Below are positions 1-5,926 of a DNA stretch of 17,607 nt, one piece after another. A program made the translations under genes and the position numbers. The DNA is from Minisyncoccota bacterium (GTDB taxonomy: Bacteria; Patescibacteriota; Minisyncoccia; Moranbacterales; GCA-2747515). A model generated the notes under the pieces. The model was given only the letters and a program-made list of their open reading frames with translations. It searched no databases and had not been told where the DNA came from. Numbering within the stretch: the first letter of the stretch is position 1; every line of letters begins with the position of its first letter. The stretch covers positions 1 through 17,607 of the forward strand of contig CALHMM010000060.1 of assembly GCA_938034715.1 (NCBI GenBank), written 5' to 3'.

Positions 1-1
1 A

Positions 2-283
2 AATGAATCACTAGCGAGTAGCGCTTCAAACAAGCGTCGCTGGGGCGATAACAATCAAATCCACCATATTTACAATCCAAAATTAAAAAAAAGTACCCCA
101 GATATAAAAGCTACTTGGGTAACTCATGAGCAAGCTGCAATAGCAGATGTATTAGCAACAAGTCTTTTTCTAGTCATGCCAGAAAAATTAAATGAAGCAT
201 ATCCTTGCGACTTCATAATAATTACAGAGCAAGGAGAGATAGATTTTTCACAGAGATTCGAAAATACTTTATTTACAAAGTGA
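2..283 (+). CDS. apbE: FAD:protein FMN transferase (ApbE family), C-terminal part
   Basis: Ninety-three codons of an open frame that enters from the left edge and stops with TGA at 281-283. It matches the C-terminal third of ApbE, which attaches FMN covalently to threonines of exported flavoproteins using FAD and Mg2+. Visible landmarks are a serine-rich segment followed by KRRW (the usual TSG-YRR region), an HHIYNP stretch corresponding to the family's HHIxDP, and the metal-site motif IADVLATSLF, equivalent to the usual ADALATALF with its conserved Asp and Thr. The N-terminal domain lies outside the window, so a signal peptide or membrane anchor cannot be judged. It ends 35 bases before the convergent Nudix gene, with no clear terminator hairpin between them. 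It is one of only two genes here ending in TGA. The family call is fairly secure; the flavoprotein target is unknown. Confidence 0.8.
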   Translation, partial: NESLASSASNKRRWGDNNQIHHIYNPKLKKSTPDIKATWVTHEQAAIADVLATSLFLVMPEKLNEAYPCDFIIITEQGEIDFSQRFENTLFTK

Positions 284-318
284 CTCAAATTCCAAAAAAA
301 TATCGAAGTAATATTTCA

Positions 319-918
319 TCAGTGAAACAAATCAAGGTGTTTTCTTGTGAAATGCTCCAGCCCGAAGACTGGATTCCTCAATAAAATCTCTTCAGCAGTA
401 AGCCACATAGGATTCACGCCTTCATCATTTAGCACGACTGTTGTACTACTTGGCACAGAAGTTCTATAAACATGCCATAGATGATCGTCAATTCCCCATC
501 CACACGATTCATGAAGCGGTTCGGAGTCAATTAATGAGAGTGCTACATCTGCAATCCCAACCTCTTCTTCAAGTTCCATTAAAGCTGACGCTTCAAGTGA
601 TTTGTCGTTCTCTGCGTGACCAGCAGGGATGGTTAATTTACCAATAGGGTATTCAGTACGTTCGAAACAAAGAATTTTTCGATCGTCATTAAAAACGAAA
701 ACTGCAACACTTTCGTGCCACAGTGTATCATCTGAAGACTTTGAAAGTATTGTGTTCATCCCAAATGACAGTACTCGATCGCAGACCGTATTACAACGCG
801 AGCAACTCCATGTGTAAGGTGGGGTGCTACCAATCATTGTGACTGTCTCTGTCTGACAAGAGATACAAAAACGTCTCACATGATCTGTGACAGTGGGGAG
901 TGGTTGGGTAAATTTCAT
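319..918 (-). CDS. Nudix hydrolase with N-terminal zinc ribbon
   Basis: Nudix enzymes cleave nucleoside diphosphates linked to another group (NADH, ADP-ribose, damaged nucleotides). The protein begins with a four-cysteine zinc ribbon (CISC near residue 20, CSRC near residue 40), the architecture of NADH pyrophosphatase and related ADP-ribose hydrolases. A Nudix fold follows, with the box around residues 97-120: PAGHAENDKSLEASALMELE then EEVGI. Compared with the consensus GX5EX7REUXEEXGU, the first Glu is Lys and the Arg of REU is Met, while the ELxEE glutamates that hold the metal are kept. I prefer the ATG at 918 (199 aa) over the one at 924, because an extended -10 (TGTGCTAGTAT) on this strand ends at 927 and puts the transcript start near 920. 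The stop is TGA. It is divergent from the lipoprotein hydrolase at 976. The substrate cannot be named from sequence. Confidence 0.82.
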   Translation of the reverse strand: MKFTQPLPTVTDHVRRFCISCQTETVTMIGSTPPYTWSCSRCNTVCDRVLSFGMNTILSKSSDDTLWHESVAVFVFNDDRKILCFERTEYPIGKLTIPAGHAENDKSLEASALMELEEEVGIADVALSLIDSEPLHESCGWGIDDHLWHVYRTSVPSSTTVVLNDEGVNPMWLTAEEILLRNPVFGLEHFTRKHLDLFH

Positions 919-926
919 ATACATTT

Positions 927-936
927 ATACTAGCAC
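927..936 (-). promoter_or_regulatory. Extended -10 promoter of the Nudix gene
   Basis: Read on the minus strand the bases are TGTGCTAGTAT (936-927 carries GTGCTAGTAT), an extended -10 with the hexamer TAGTAT at 932-927. No good -35 lies 17 bases upstream. The predicted start near 920 is two bases before the ATG at 918, so the transcript would be leaderless. The same element recurs upstream of 5282, 6054 and 6689. Confidence 0.5.
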
Positions 937-960
937 AAAAATTTCTCACAATCGTACCTA

Positions 961-969
961 TGTTATGAT
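961..969 (+). promoter_or_regulatory. Extended -10 promoter of the lipoprotein hydrolase
   Basis: TGTTATGAT at 961-969 fits TGn plus a -10 hexamer (TATGAT, 964-969). The expected transcription start is about 976, which is the A of the hydrolase ATG, so a leaderless mRNA is predicted. There is no convincing -35. It faces away from the Nudix promoter 28 bases to the left, so the two promoters share one 57-base gap. Confidence 0.45.
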
Positions 970-975
970 AGAAAC

Positions 976-2013
976 ATGAAAAAAATACTCTGCATACTTA
1001 CTATAATAGTCTTCTCTGGCTGTGACCACACTACTTCACCAGAAGACAATCCTTCAAATAATACGACCACCGATGACACTGCAGTATCATCAATTCAGAA
1101 AAATCCTGAATCCATCTCAGAAGAAGAATATCCCGAGCATTCAATTGGTGAACTTCTCGATCTAGCTGTTCCTGGATCTGACTTTACTATAGGCAAGATA
1201 CTTGACGAAAACGAGTTTTACAAGCGACACTACATTACCTATGTCAGCGATGGATTAACGATCTCAGGTATTATGAATGTGCCCAAACCAACAAGATCTG
1301 ACCCAGGACCGTGGCCAGTTTTATTTCTCAATCATGGTTATATCGATCCAGTTATTTACACCAATGGTCGCGGACTCAAACGTGAGCAAGACTATCTCGC
1401 CAGACGGGGCTATGTAGTGATTCACAGTGATTACAGGGGACATGCTCAGTCTGATGCTAATCCGGTAACGGATGATAAAGTCGGCGAAAGTGGGTATACG
1501 AGGGATATCCTTGGTGGGATTAATGCTTTTAAATCACTCAATCCTGATTTTGCACATGTCAACAAAATTGGTATGTTGGGACATTCCATGGGTGGTGGCG
1601 TAACGATGCGAGCTGCTGTTGCACGGCCCGAGCAAATCCAGGCTGTAGTACTCTACGCACCAGTAAGTAGCGACTATCTCGATAATCTCCAGAGGTGGAT
1701 GCTTGATCGCATCAGTCCAGACGAAGCGTCAAAGGTGCAAGATGGTGAAGGTAATTGGGATGAGCAGCTCTTAGCACCATTTTCGCCAATGACATACTTT
1801 GACCGTATCGAAACACCTTTTATGATCCACCACGGCGATGGAGACAAAGACGTCCCTCTTCAGTGGAGCAAAGATACACGCAATCGTTTAGAGTCTGAAG
1901 GGAAGGAAGTCATTTATCACGAGTATCCAAGAGAGGGGCACGAATTTGGAATGCAGTGGGAAAAATTCATGCAACGTAGCGTTATATTTTTCGATGAGCA
2001 TCTCAAAAAATAA
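976..2013 (+). CDS. Lipoprotein alpha/beta-hydrolase (prolyl oligopeptidase/acyl-peptidase-like)
   Basis: A 345-residue exported serine hydrolase. It starts MKKILCILTIIVFSGC, a short signal with the lipobox FSGC, so Cys16 is probably lipidated and the enzyme sits on the outer face of the membrane. An acidic Ser/Thr-rich spacer (about 17-55) leads to an alpha/beta-hydrolase domain. Landmarks are an oxyanion-hole segment LFLNHGY (116-122), DYRGHAQS (152-159), the nucleophile elbow GHSMGG with Ser204, an acid at Asp290 in HGDGDKDVP, and His322 in EGHEF. Order and spacing match the dipeptidyl-peptidase/acylaminoacyl-peptidase (S9-like) and dienelactone-hydrolase-like families, which hydrolyse peptides or esters. 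No beta-propeller is present, so this is a compact esterase/peptidase type. The gene is followed after one base by a small membrane-protein gene, suggesting coupled translation. The substrate is unknown; the fold and triad are clear. Confidence 0.85.
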   Translation: MKKILCILTIIVFSGCDHTTSPEDNPSNNTTTDDTAVSSIQKNPESISEEEYPEHSIGELLDLAVPGSDFTIGKILDENEFYKRHYITYVSDGLTISGIMNVPKPTRSDPGPWPVLFLNHGYIDPVIYTNGRGLKREQDYLARRGYVVIHSDYRGHAQSDANPVTDDKVGESGYTRDILGGINAFKSLNPDFAHVNKIGMLGHSMGGGVTMRAAVARPEQIQAVVLYAPVSSDYLDNLQRWMLDRISPDEASKVQDGEGNWDEQLLAPFSPMTYFDRIETPFMIHHGDGDKDVPLQWSKDTRNRLESEGKEVIYHEYPREGHEFGMQWEKFMQRSVIFFDEHLKK

Positions 2014-2014
2014 C

Positions 2015-2215
2015 ATGAGAAAAATTGTTATAACAATAGTAGTTATACTATTTATCTTAAGCGCAGCACTTTACTATACAACTACTCCAAAAAGAGAAAT
2101 AGTATGCTGCGATGACCCAAGCCTCACTAGTGAGCAAGAGTCAAAGATCATAAAAAAAATGTATAAAAATGAAAGAATGAGGAACCTAAAAAAAATCTTA
2201 CAACTAGATAACTAG
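2015..2215 (+). CDS. Small single-pass membrane or exported protein
   Basis: A 66-residue protein that I do not recognise. The ATG at 2015 follows the hydrolase TAA after a single base, so translation is probably coupled; an upstream in-frame extension would lie inside the hydrolase gene and is not credible. Residues 1-21 (MRKIVITIVVILFILSAALYY) form a basic start and a hydrophobic helix without a lipobox. A short polar tail follows, with a Cys-Cys-Asp-Asp cluster (about residues 30-33) and a C-terminal half rich in Lys and Glu (KIIKKMYKNERMRNLKKILQ), which looks amphipathic-helical. It could be an anchored accessory of the lipoprotein hydrolase; that is inference from position only. The stop is TAG. 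Confidence 0.6.
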   Translation: MRKIVITIVVILFILSAALYYTTTPKREIVCCDDPSLTSEQESKIIKKMYKNERMRNLKKILQLDN

Positions 2216-2329
2216 TAGTCTTAGTTTCATTTTGTGATGCTCTCCATCAAGTAGGTGGTAGTTTTAGTAGGAGTTTGGCGCAGAGGCTACTTCTATTGAC
2301 TTCTTGGTAACCAAAATCAGACAGAAATT

Positions 2330-2338
2330 ATATATAAA
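2330..2338 (+). promoter_or_regulatory. Possible -10 region of the MFS gene
   Basis: The run TATATATAAA upstream of the MFS start offers overlapping -10 hexamers (TATATA at 2330 or TATAAA at 2333). Transcription would begin around 2342-2345, a few bases before the ATG at 2348. No good -35 is seen. The rest of 2216-2329 contains a weak inverted repeat (AGTAG...CTACT) but no T-run, so I call no terminator there. Confidence 0.3.
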
Positions 2339-2347
2339 TACATCAAA

Positions 2348-3538
2348 ATGGGATTGATTGATAAAATGCGAAACTTCCTTAGCGCAAGAGAAATCAATAG
2401 AGTTTTGGTCGCTCATATTATACGCTCAGTTGCACTTTCGATGATCGGTGTGTACATACCAGTGCTACTTTTAGAGAATGGGCAATCACTTCAAAATGTA
2501 ATTTTGTTCTATGGGCTTGCTCATGTAAGTGGACTCATAGCTGTCTTCCTGATTATCGTCCCACTGATCAAAAAAATTGGCGCCGTAAGAGTTTTTAAGC
2601 TCTATTATCCTTTTGAAATCTTATTCTTCATAATATTGAACATTTTTACAATTACAGGCGACGTGCGACTGATCTGGGTAGCAGCAGTGATGGCGGGGCT
2701 AGGGAGCTTCTCCTATTGGATTCCTCATAACATCCTTTTCTTACGAAACTCAAAGAAAGAATCAATGGGAAATGATTTAGCAACATTCTTTGCATTGCCA
2801 AAGTTCTTTAATATTTTCGGACCACTGCTTGCTGCTGCGATAATTGTAAGTTTTGGCTTCATACCGATGTTTGCAATTGCATCGATTGGATTACTACTAT
2901 CATATTTACCATTACGAGGGATCAAAAACGACATTGTAGAGATTAACTTAAATTTTTCAAACGTGCCGAAAAAATTATGGAAGCGGAAGCGAATATTTAT
3001 GATGGAAATGCTCGACAATATCGTCGAAGAATCAGAGTGGTTCTGGGGAATCTTTGCTTTTCTCGTCATTGGCACGCTCGAAGCACCTGGCTATGTCGGT
3101 GCAGCAGGTGCAATAGGTAGTGCACTATTTGCTAGGTTTATCGGAAAAAAAATCGATAGATCACACGCATCAATATACGTCTCTATAGCCTCAGTTGGAC
3201 TTATAGCTCTATGGAGCGTACGGTTCTTTGTAGAATCAGAGTACATCGCATATGCTGTAACAGCAGGTGCATCATTTATGATGGCGATGTTTTTGATCTC
3301 CTACTTTGCGCTAATACTAAAAGACGTCAAAGGAGAAGATGAAGAGGAATTTATGATTTTGAGAGAAATCCCGACAGTGCTCGGTCGTCTGGTTGTTTTT
3401 GCTGGTATTTTATATTTTGCAGGGAGTATGGATTCTCAGAGACTCACATTCTTTGTGCCAATTATAGCTATCCTTGGGCTGATTGTCTTTTTGGTGTATA
3501 ACCAAAGAAAAAGCACGAAAGCACAAGTTGATCTATAG
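2348..3538 (+). CDS. Major-facilitator-type membrane transporter
   Basis: A 396-residue integral membrane protein with roughly eleven to twelve hydrophobic segments in two halves, split by a polar loop around residues 195-220 rich in Lys/Arg (KKLWKRKRIFMMEM). Glycine-rich helices, such as GYVGAAGAIGSALFARFIGK followed by KID near residues 250-268, resemble the loop between helices in MFS proteins, and overall length fits a 12-helix MFS carrier. The first helix begins near residue 22 (VAHIIRSVALSMIGVYIPVL). I cannot name a substrate, and no drug- or sugar-specific signature is evident. The gene is transcribed toward the lyase gene, and the two stop codons are only three bases apart with no hairpin between. 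Base composition is AT-rich: one row I counted (2461-2520) is about 37% GC. Confidence 0.75.
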   Translation: MGLIDKMRNFLSAREINRVLVAHIIRSVALSMIGVYIPVLLLENGQSLQNVILFYGLAHVSGLIAVFLIIVPLIKKIGAVRVFKLYYPFEILFFIILNIFTITGDVRLIWVAAVMAGLGSFSYWIPHNILFLRNSKKESMGNDLATFFALPKFFNIFGPLLAAAIIVSFGFIPMFAIASIGLLLSYLPLRGIKNDIVEINLNFSNVPKKLWKRKRIFMMEMLDNIVEESEWFWGIFAFLVIGTLEAPGYVGAAGAIGSALFARFIGKKIDRSHASIYVSIASVGLIALWSVRFFVESEYIAYAVTAGASFMMAMFLISYFALILKDVKGEDEEEFMILREIPTVLGRLVVFAGILYFAGSMDSQRLTFFVPIIAILGLIVFLVYNQRKSTKAQVDL

Positions 3539-3541
3539 CGA

Positions 3542-4840
3542 CTAAGGCAAATCGTCAAACCGTGATTGCGTGACGATAAAGTCATCGAAGTAAATATAAC
3601 TCGTCTTATCTGGCGCCCAAGATTGATCTCCACCACCAAAGTAAGTAGAAAAATACAATGAATCAGTGAAACCATTGCCACTCATTCCAAACCGAACGTC
3701 ATTTTTTGATAGCAGCTTTCTATGAGCACCACCATTTTCGCTAGCCCACACTTCGACAATGCCGTCATTAGTGTCGCCTGAGTTCCTAACAATCCTTTGT
3801 GTTAGGGTGTACTCAATATCCTCTTTGAAAGTAAGACCTAGATCGATTTCATCGCCGTAGGAGCGCACCTGATCCGCGTGGTACAGGTATAGTACTGCCC
3901 GACCGTTATCTCTCCACATATAGCGAGCGCTATAACCCTCACCATCTCTAGGAGCGATGCCACCGGACCACTTACTTCCACCACTGCTGAGACCTGGAAG
4001 TTTGCCACCACGTTGCCAATCAAAGCCATCTTCAAATCGAACACTCTGACGGAAATACAGGTCTGGGTAAGCGCTACCCAGGTCAATAAGGGCTTGGCCA
4101 CCACTAGCTGTGGTGCCGTAAGCGCCAGATGGATAAGTCATGCGGAGTTGCTTATTGCCGCCACCGCTAACATTAACAATAGAGGCTCGATTTCCTGTCT
4201 CACTCCAGATAACTCGAGGCCAGGAGGAATCAACCAAGAATTGCTCGTGACTATAGACGCCAGGTGACGTCGACTCAAAGTTATTTCGCAAAACAAGTCC
4301 AGCTCCCGCGGAAAAGGGTTTTGCGTAATAGGCAATGCCTTCATAGCTCCAATTGGGATCACTCTCTTGCAAGTTGTCTCTCTCGGCCGTGCTCGATGTA
4401 TAAAAATGAGATCTATAGTTACCACTCCAGAAGCGATAAACAGCAATACTCTGATCTACTGGTCGAGAAAAAACATAATAGGCAATACCTTCATAATTCC
4501 AGTTAGGATCTGATGCCATGAGTTTATCACGCTCCTGGGGATTTGCAGTATAAAAATGAGATTTGTAGCGACTGCTCCAGAACCGATACAGCGGTATCGT
4601 TCCAGAAATATTCTGTGTTTCCACCTCTCCTGTAATACCTTCATACCTCCAAGAGGGATTGTTGGTTAGGAGATCACTTTTCTCACTATCGTTAATGGTA
4701 TAAAAATGAGACTTATACTCACTTGAGTAAAACCGATAAACAGGAGATTGTTCTGCCTGAGCTATCTGAGGCAAGGTAGATAATCCCAGAGACAATACAG
4801 CTATGGAGAAGACTCTACAATAAGATCGATCAATGTGCAT
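3542..4840 (-). CDS. Secreted PL14-like polysaccharide lyase with three DUF5648-like repeats
   Basis: From the ATG at 4840 this is 432 residues. A signal peptide (residues 1-29, ending QIAQA) is followed by three copies of a 40-residue module reading YRFxSxxYxSHFYTxxxxER...DPNWxYEGIAYY. Their YRF motifs start at residues 35, 85 and 135, an exact 50-residue period. The module resembles DUF5648, found on secreted carbohydrate-active enzymes. Residues about 182-432 resemble polysaccharide lyase family 14 (alginate/glucuronan lyases, including chlorovirus vAL-1), with GGKLPGL, YSARYMWR, LYLYH and a late FSTYFGGGDQSWAP. Lys280, Ser304, Arg306, Tyr318 and Tyr320 match the spacing I recall for vAL-1 catalytic residues. 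The start at 4840 is favoured because the frame's earlier ATGs give no signal-like start, and a TACTAT -10 lies just ahead. The gene is richer in GC than its neighbours, which suggests acquisition. Beta-elimination of a uronic-acid polymer is inferred. Confidence 0.8.
   Translation of the reverse strand: MHIDRSYCRVFSIAVLSLGLSTLPQIAQAEQSPVYRFYSSEYKSHFYTINDSEKSDLLTNNPSWRYEGITGEVETQNISGTIPLYRFWSSRYKSHFYTANPQERDKLMASDPNWNYEGIAYYVFSRPVDQSIAVYRFWSGNYRSHFYTSSTAERDNLQESDPNWSYEGIAYYAKPFSAGAGLVLRNNFESTSPGVYSHEQFLVDSSWPRVIWSETGNRASIVNVSGGGNKQLRMTYPSGAYGTTASGGQALIDLGSAYPDLYFRQSVRFEDGFDWQRGGKLPGLSSGGSKWSGGIAPRDGEGYSARYMWRDNGRAVLYLYHADQVRSYGDEIDLGLTFKEDIEYTLTQRIVRNSGDTNDGIVEVWASENGGAHRKLLSKNDVRFGMSGNGFTDSLYFSTYFGGGDQSWAPDKTSYIYFDDFIVTQSRFDDLP
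4288..4738 (-). repeat. Three tandem coding repeats, 150-bp period
   Basis: Within the lyase gene the codons for the YRF motif begin at 4738, 4588 and 4438, exactly 150 bases apart. The third module ends at roughly 4320 and its linker runs to about 4288. Copies 2 and 3 are closer to one another (FWS..Y.SHFYT, ER, DPNW.YEGIAYY) than to copy 1, which has FYSSEYKSHFYT and ends in EGITGE. This points to at least one internal duplication after the first. Confidence 0.75.
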
Positions 4841-4845
4841 AAGTG

Positions 4846-4851
4846 ATAGTA
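4846..4851 (-). promoter_or_regulatory. Possible -10 of the lyase gene
   Basis: On the minus strand TACTAT at 4851-4846 lies five bases before the chosen ATG, putting the transcript start at about 4839-4840, again leaderless. A second candidate (TGATACAAT, with TACAAT around 4875) lies farther upstream and would give a leader of some 25-30 bases. No clear -35 is seen for either. Confidence 0.3.
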
Positions 4852-4903
4852 GAGTTGTTTTCACATCGTATTGTATCATAATGTGCTCTGGAGAAGGTAT
4901 GTG

Positions 4904-4917
4904 ATTCCTCAAGGAAT
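4904..4917. promoter_or_regulatory. Palindrome in the divergent gap (possible operator)
   Basis: ATTCCT-CA-AGGAAT is a perfect 6+2+6 inverted repeat between the lyase (minus) and the small hydrophobic protein (plus). It has no T-run, so it is not a terminator. Its position upstream of both genes would suit a regulator-binding site, but no regulator gene is visible in the window. Confidence 0.3.
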
Positions 4918-4920
4918 GAG

Positions 4921-4954
4921 TTGATCATTGCGTGGTATTAGGTCATAATACCTA
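4921..4954 (+). promoter_or_regulatory. Candidate promoter with inverted repeat over the -10
   Basis: TTGATC at 4921-4926 and CATAAT at 4944-4949 are separated by 17 bases. The -10 is framed by a 5-bp inverted repeat, TAGGT (4939-4943) and ACCTA (4950-4954), which could bind a regulator. The predicted start is near 4956, giving a leader of about 23 bases. A rival -10, TACTAT at 4962-4967, would give a nearly leaderless transcript. Confidence 0.35.
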
Positions 4955-4978
4955 TAGTTATTACTATATCTATCAATT

Positions 4979-5191
4979 ATGAATATTCAATCACTCATTG
5001 CCAGTCTGCTGGCCGGCAAAGTCGGAACCAAGCTATTTGGAAGGCTTGGGAAACGCTTTGGTCTCACTCCGCAGCAGACCACAACGATCCTCATGGTAGG
5101 GATTCCGATCATCTGGAAGTTTATGCAAAGCCGAAAGAAGGCCAACCGAGCAGCGCCCAACAACATCATCAAAGGAAAGGTCAGAAAGTAA
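4979..5191 (+). CDS. Small basic hypothetical protein with one hydrophobic segment
   Basis: Seventy residues, not recognised with confidence. It opens with a glycine-bearing amphipathic stretch (SLIASLLAGKVGTKLFGRLG), then GLTPQQTTTILMVGIPIIWK, and ends in a strongly basic tail (SRKKANRAA...KGKVRK). The GLTPQQ plus hydrophobic-helix arrangement recalls a half-unit of DUF937 proteins (GLDPQQA...LP-LL), but that is a weak resemblance. The hydrophobic part at 36-48 is short for a secure membrane span. A membrane-associated helical protein is the most that can be said. It is divergent from the lyase, across a gap carrying a palindrome. No ribosome-binding site is evident. The stop is TAA. Confidence 0.5.
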   Translation: MNIQSLIASLLAGKVGTKLFGRLGKRFGLTPQQTTTILMVGIPIIWKFMQSRKKANRAAPNNIIKGKVRK

Positions 5192-5246
5192 GGAGAATCA
5201 CATATTTCATGGGAAACAATAGCCATAATAAGCCATAGTCAAAGAC

Positions 5247-5275
5247 TTGACGGATATGGTTATTTGTGCTAGTAT
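5247..5275 (+). promoter_or_regulatory. Promoter of the lipoprotein gene
   Basis: TTGACG (5247-5252), a 17-base spacer and TAGTAT (5270-5275), with TGTGC directly before the -10. This is a near-ideal sigma70-type promoter. The expected start is about 5282, exactly where a 33-codon frame begins with ATG. It also shows that any reading frame beginning at 5247 for the lipoprotein is not the true one. Confidence 0.75.
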
Positions 5276-5281
5276 CATATT

Positions 5282-5383
5282 ATGTCTGAAGCGTTCCGCA
5301 GAAGACTACACTTTGTCAGAGGCACAATGCCGAAGACTGCATACATATTTACAGCCAGAGGGCTTACACATGAAATATCGTAA
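5282..5383 (+). CDS. Possible 33-codon leader peptide, leaderless
   Basis: ATG at 5282 coincides with the transcription start predicted from the promoter at 5247-5275, and the frame runs 33 codons to TAA at 5381-5383. It overlaps the lipoprotein ATG (5370) by 14 bases in another frame. The peptide (MSEAFRRRLHFVRGTMPKTA and onward) is basic and shows no family resemblance. Ribosomes finishing here would stop just inside the lipoprotein start, which lacks a strong Shine-Dalgarno site, so translational coupling or attenuation is possible. Alternatively the frame is accidental and this is simply a structured 5' leader; it holds near-repeats CCGCAGAAGACT and CCGAAGACTGC. Confidence 0.3.
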   Translation: MSEAFRRRLHFVRGTMPKTAYIFTARGLTHEIS

Positions 5384-5897
5384 AACTTTGTACATTATTA
5401 CACTTGGCCTAGCATTGACAACAGTTGGTTGCGCCAGCAACAGTGCTTCAGGAATCAGTAACATGCCTCCGCTTCCTGTCCAGGCCGCAACGACGTCTTC
5501 AACCACGTTCGGTGTAGCAAAACCACTGCAGGCTACCACAGAGGGACGACCAGTCGTCTCCATTCCCGTTAGCGGAGTATCCTGGAGTACAAACGGTAGA
5601 CACACAGACTGCTCCGTTCAAGGTAATTGTCTGCACAACCACAAGGCATACGAAGGACGCCTTGTTCATATTGACGATGACAATCATGAACGTATTGCCA
5701 GTGCACCAATACGAAATGGAGTGGTTGTAGCAGTACTACCACAAGATTATCTAGTCGCAGCGAATGCGCGTATAAACCTGAAAAACGTTTATATCGGTGG
5801 TGACAACGGCCGGTCTGTGGGGTATCCACACATCAGCTGCGGCATTGGCACGAAAAAGGTTTCGACCCACGCGTGTCCAATAGTCAAAGTCAAGTAG
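5370..5897 (+). CDS. Hypothetical lipoprotein
   Basis: A 175-residue exported protein of unknown function. MKYRKTLYIITLGLALTTVGC is a typical signal peptide with Cys21 as the likely lipidation site (TVGC, a relaxed lipobox). A Ser/Thr/Ala-rich low-complexity stretch (22-58) is followed by a compact domain from about residue 60. That domain contains CSVQGNC, the polar run HNHKAYEGRLVHIDDDNHER, VVVAVLPQDYLVAANARINL, and a C-terminal CGIGTKKVSTHACPI. The four cysteines outside the lipobox could form two disulfides. The ATG at 5370 is chosen because the promoter at 5247-5275 excludes earlier starts and the signal peptide begins here. It has its own promoter and terminator, so it is monocistronic apart from a possible leader peptide. 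I find no enzymatic motif. Confidence 0.65.
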   Translation: MKYRKTLYIITLGLALTTVGCASNSASGISNMPPLPVQAATTSSTTFGVAKPLQATTEGRPVVSIPVSGVSWSTNGRHTDCSVQGNCLHNHKAYEGRLVHIDDDNHERIASAPIRNGVVVAVLPQDYLVAANARINLKNVYIGGDNGRSVGYPHISCGIGTKKVSTHACPIVKVK

Positions 5898-5926
5898 TAC
5901 ATGCTCGGGCGGTGACATGCCATAAA

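Noticed and set aside
2..440. UGA read as glycine (Gracilibacteria/SR1 code), extending the ApbE fragment through 281-283
   Set aside because: The extension reads into the antisense of the Nudix gene with no family similarity, and the ApbE fold is already complete at the TGA. The Nudix gene likewise ends at a TGA at a sensible length.
1946..2014. Extended version of the small membrane protein starting inside the hydrolase gene
   Set aside because: It would overlap conserved hydrolase coding sequence in another frame; the ATG at 2015 starts a normal membrane helix.
2216..2347. Hairpin AGTAG...CTACT as a terminator before the MFS gene
   Set aside because: The stem is five base pairs with a long loop and no T-run follows.
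4013..4506. Plus-strand frames opposite the lyase gene
   Set aside because: The lyase domain explains the sequence in the minus frame; these frames lack promoters and family features.
4288..4738. CRISPR-like array suggested by regular 150-bp spacing
   Set aside because: The units are protein-coding modules in frame, with divergent bases and no short identical repeats.
5247..5369. Upstream in-frame TTG extension of the lipoprotein gene (41 extra residues)
   Set aside because: It begins exactly on the -35 box of a strong promoter, and the signal peptide starts at 5370.
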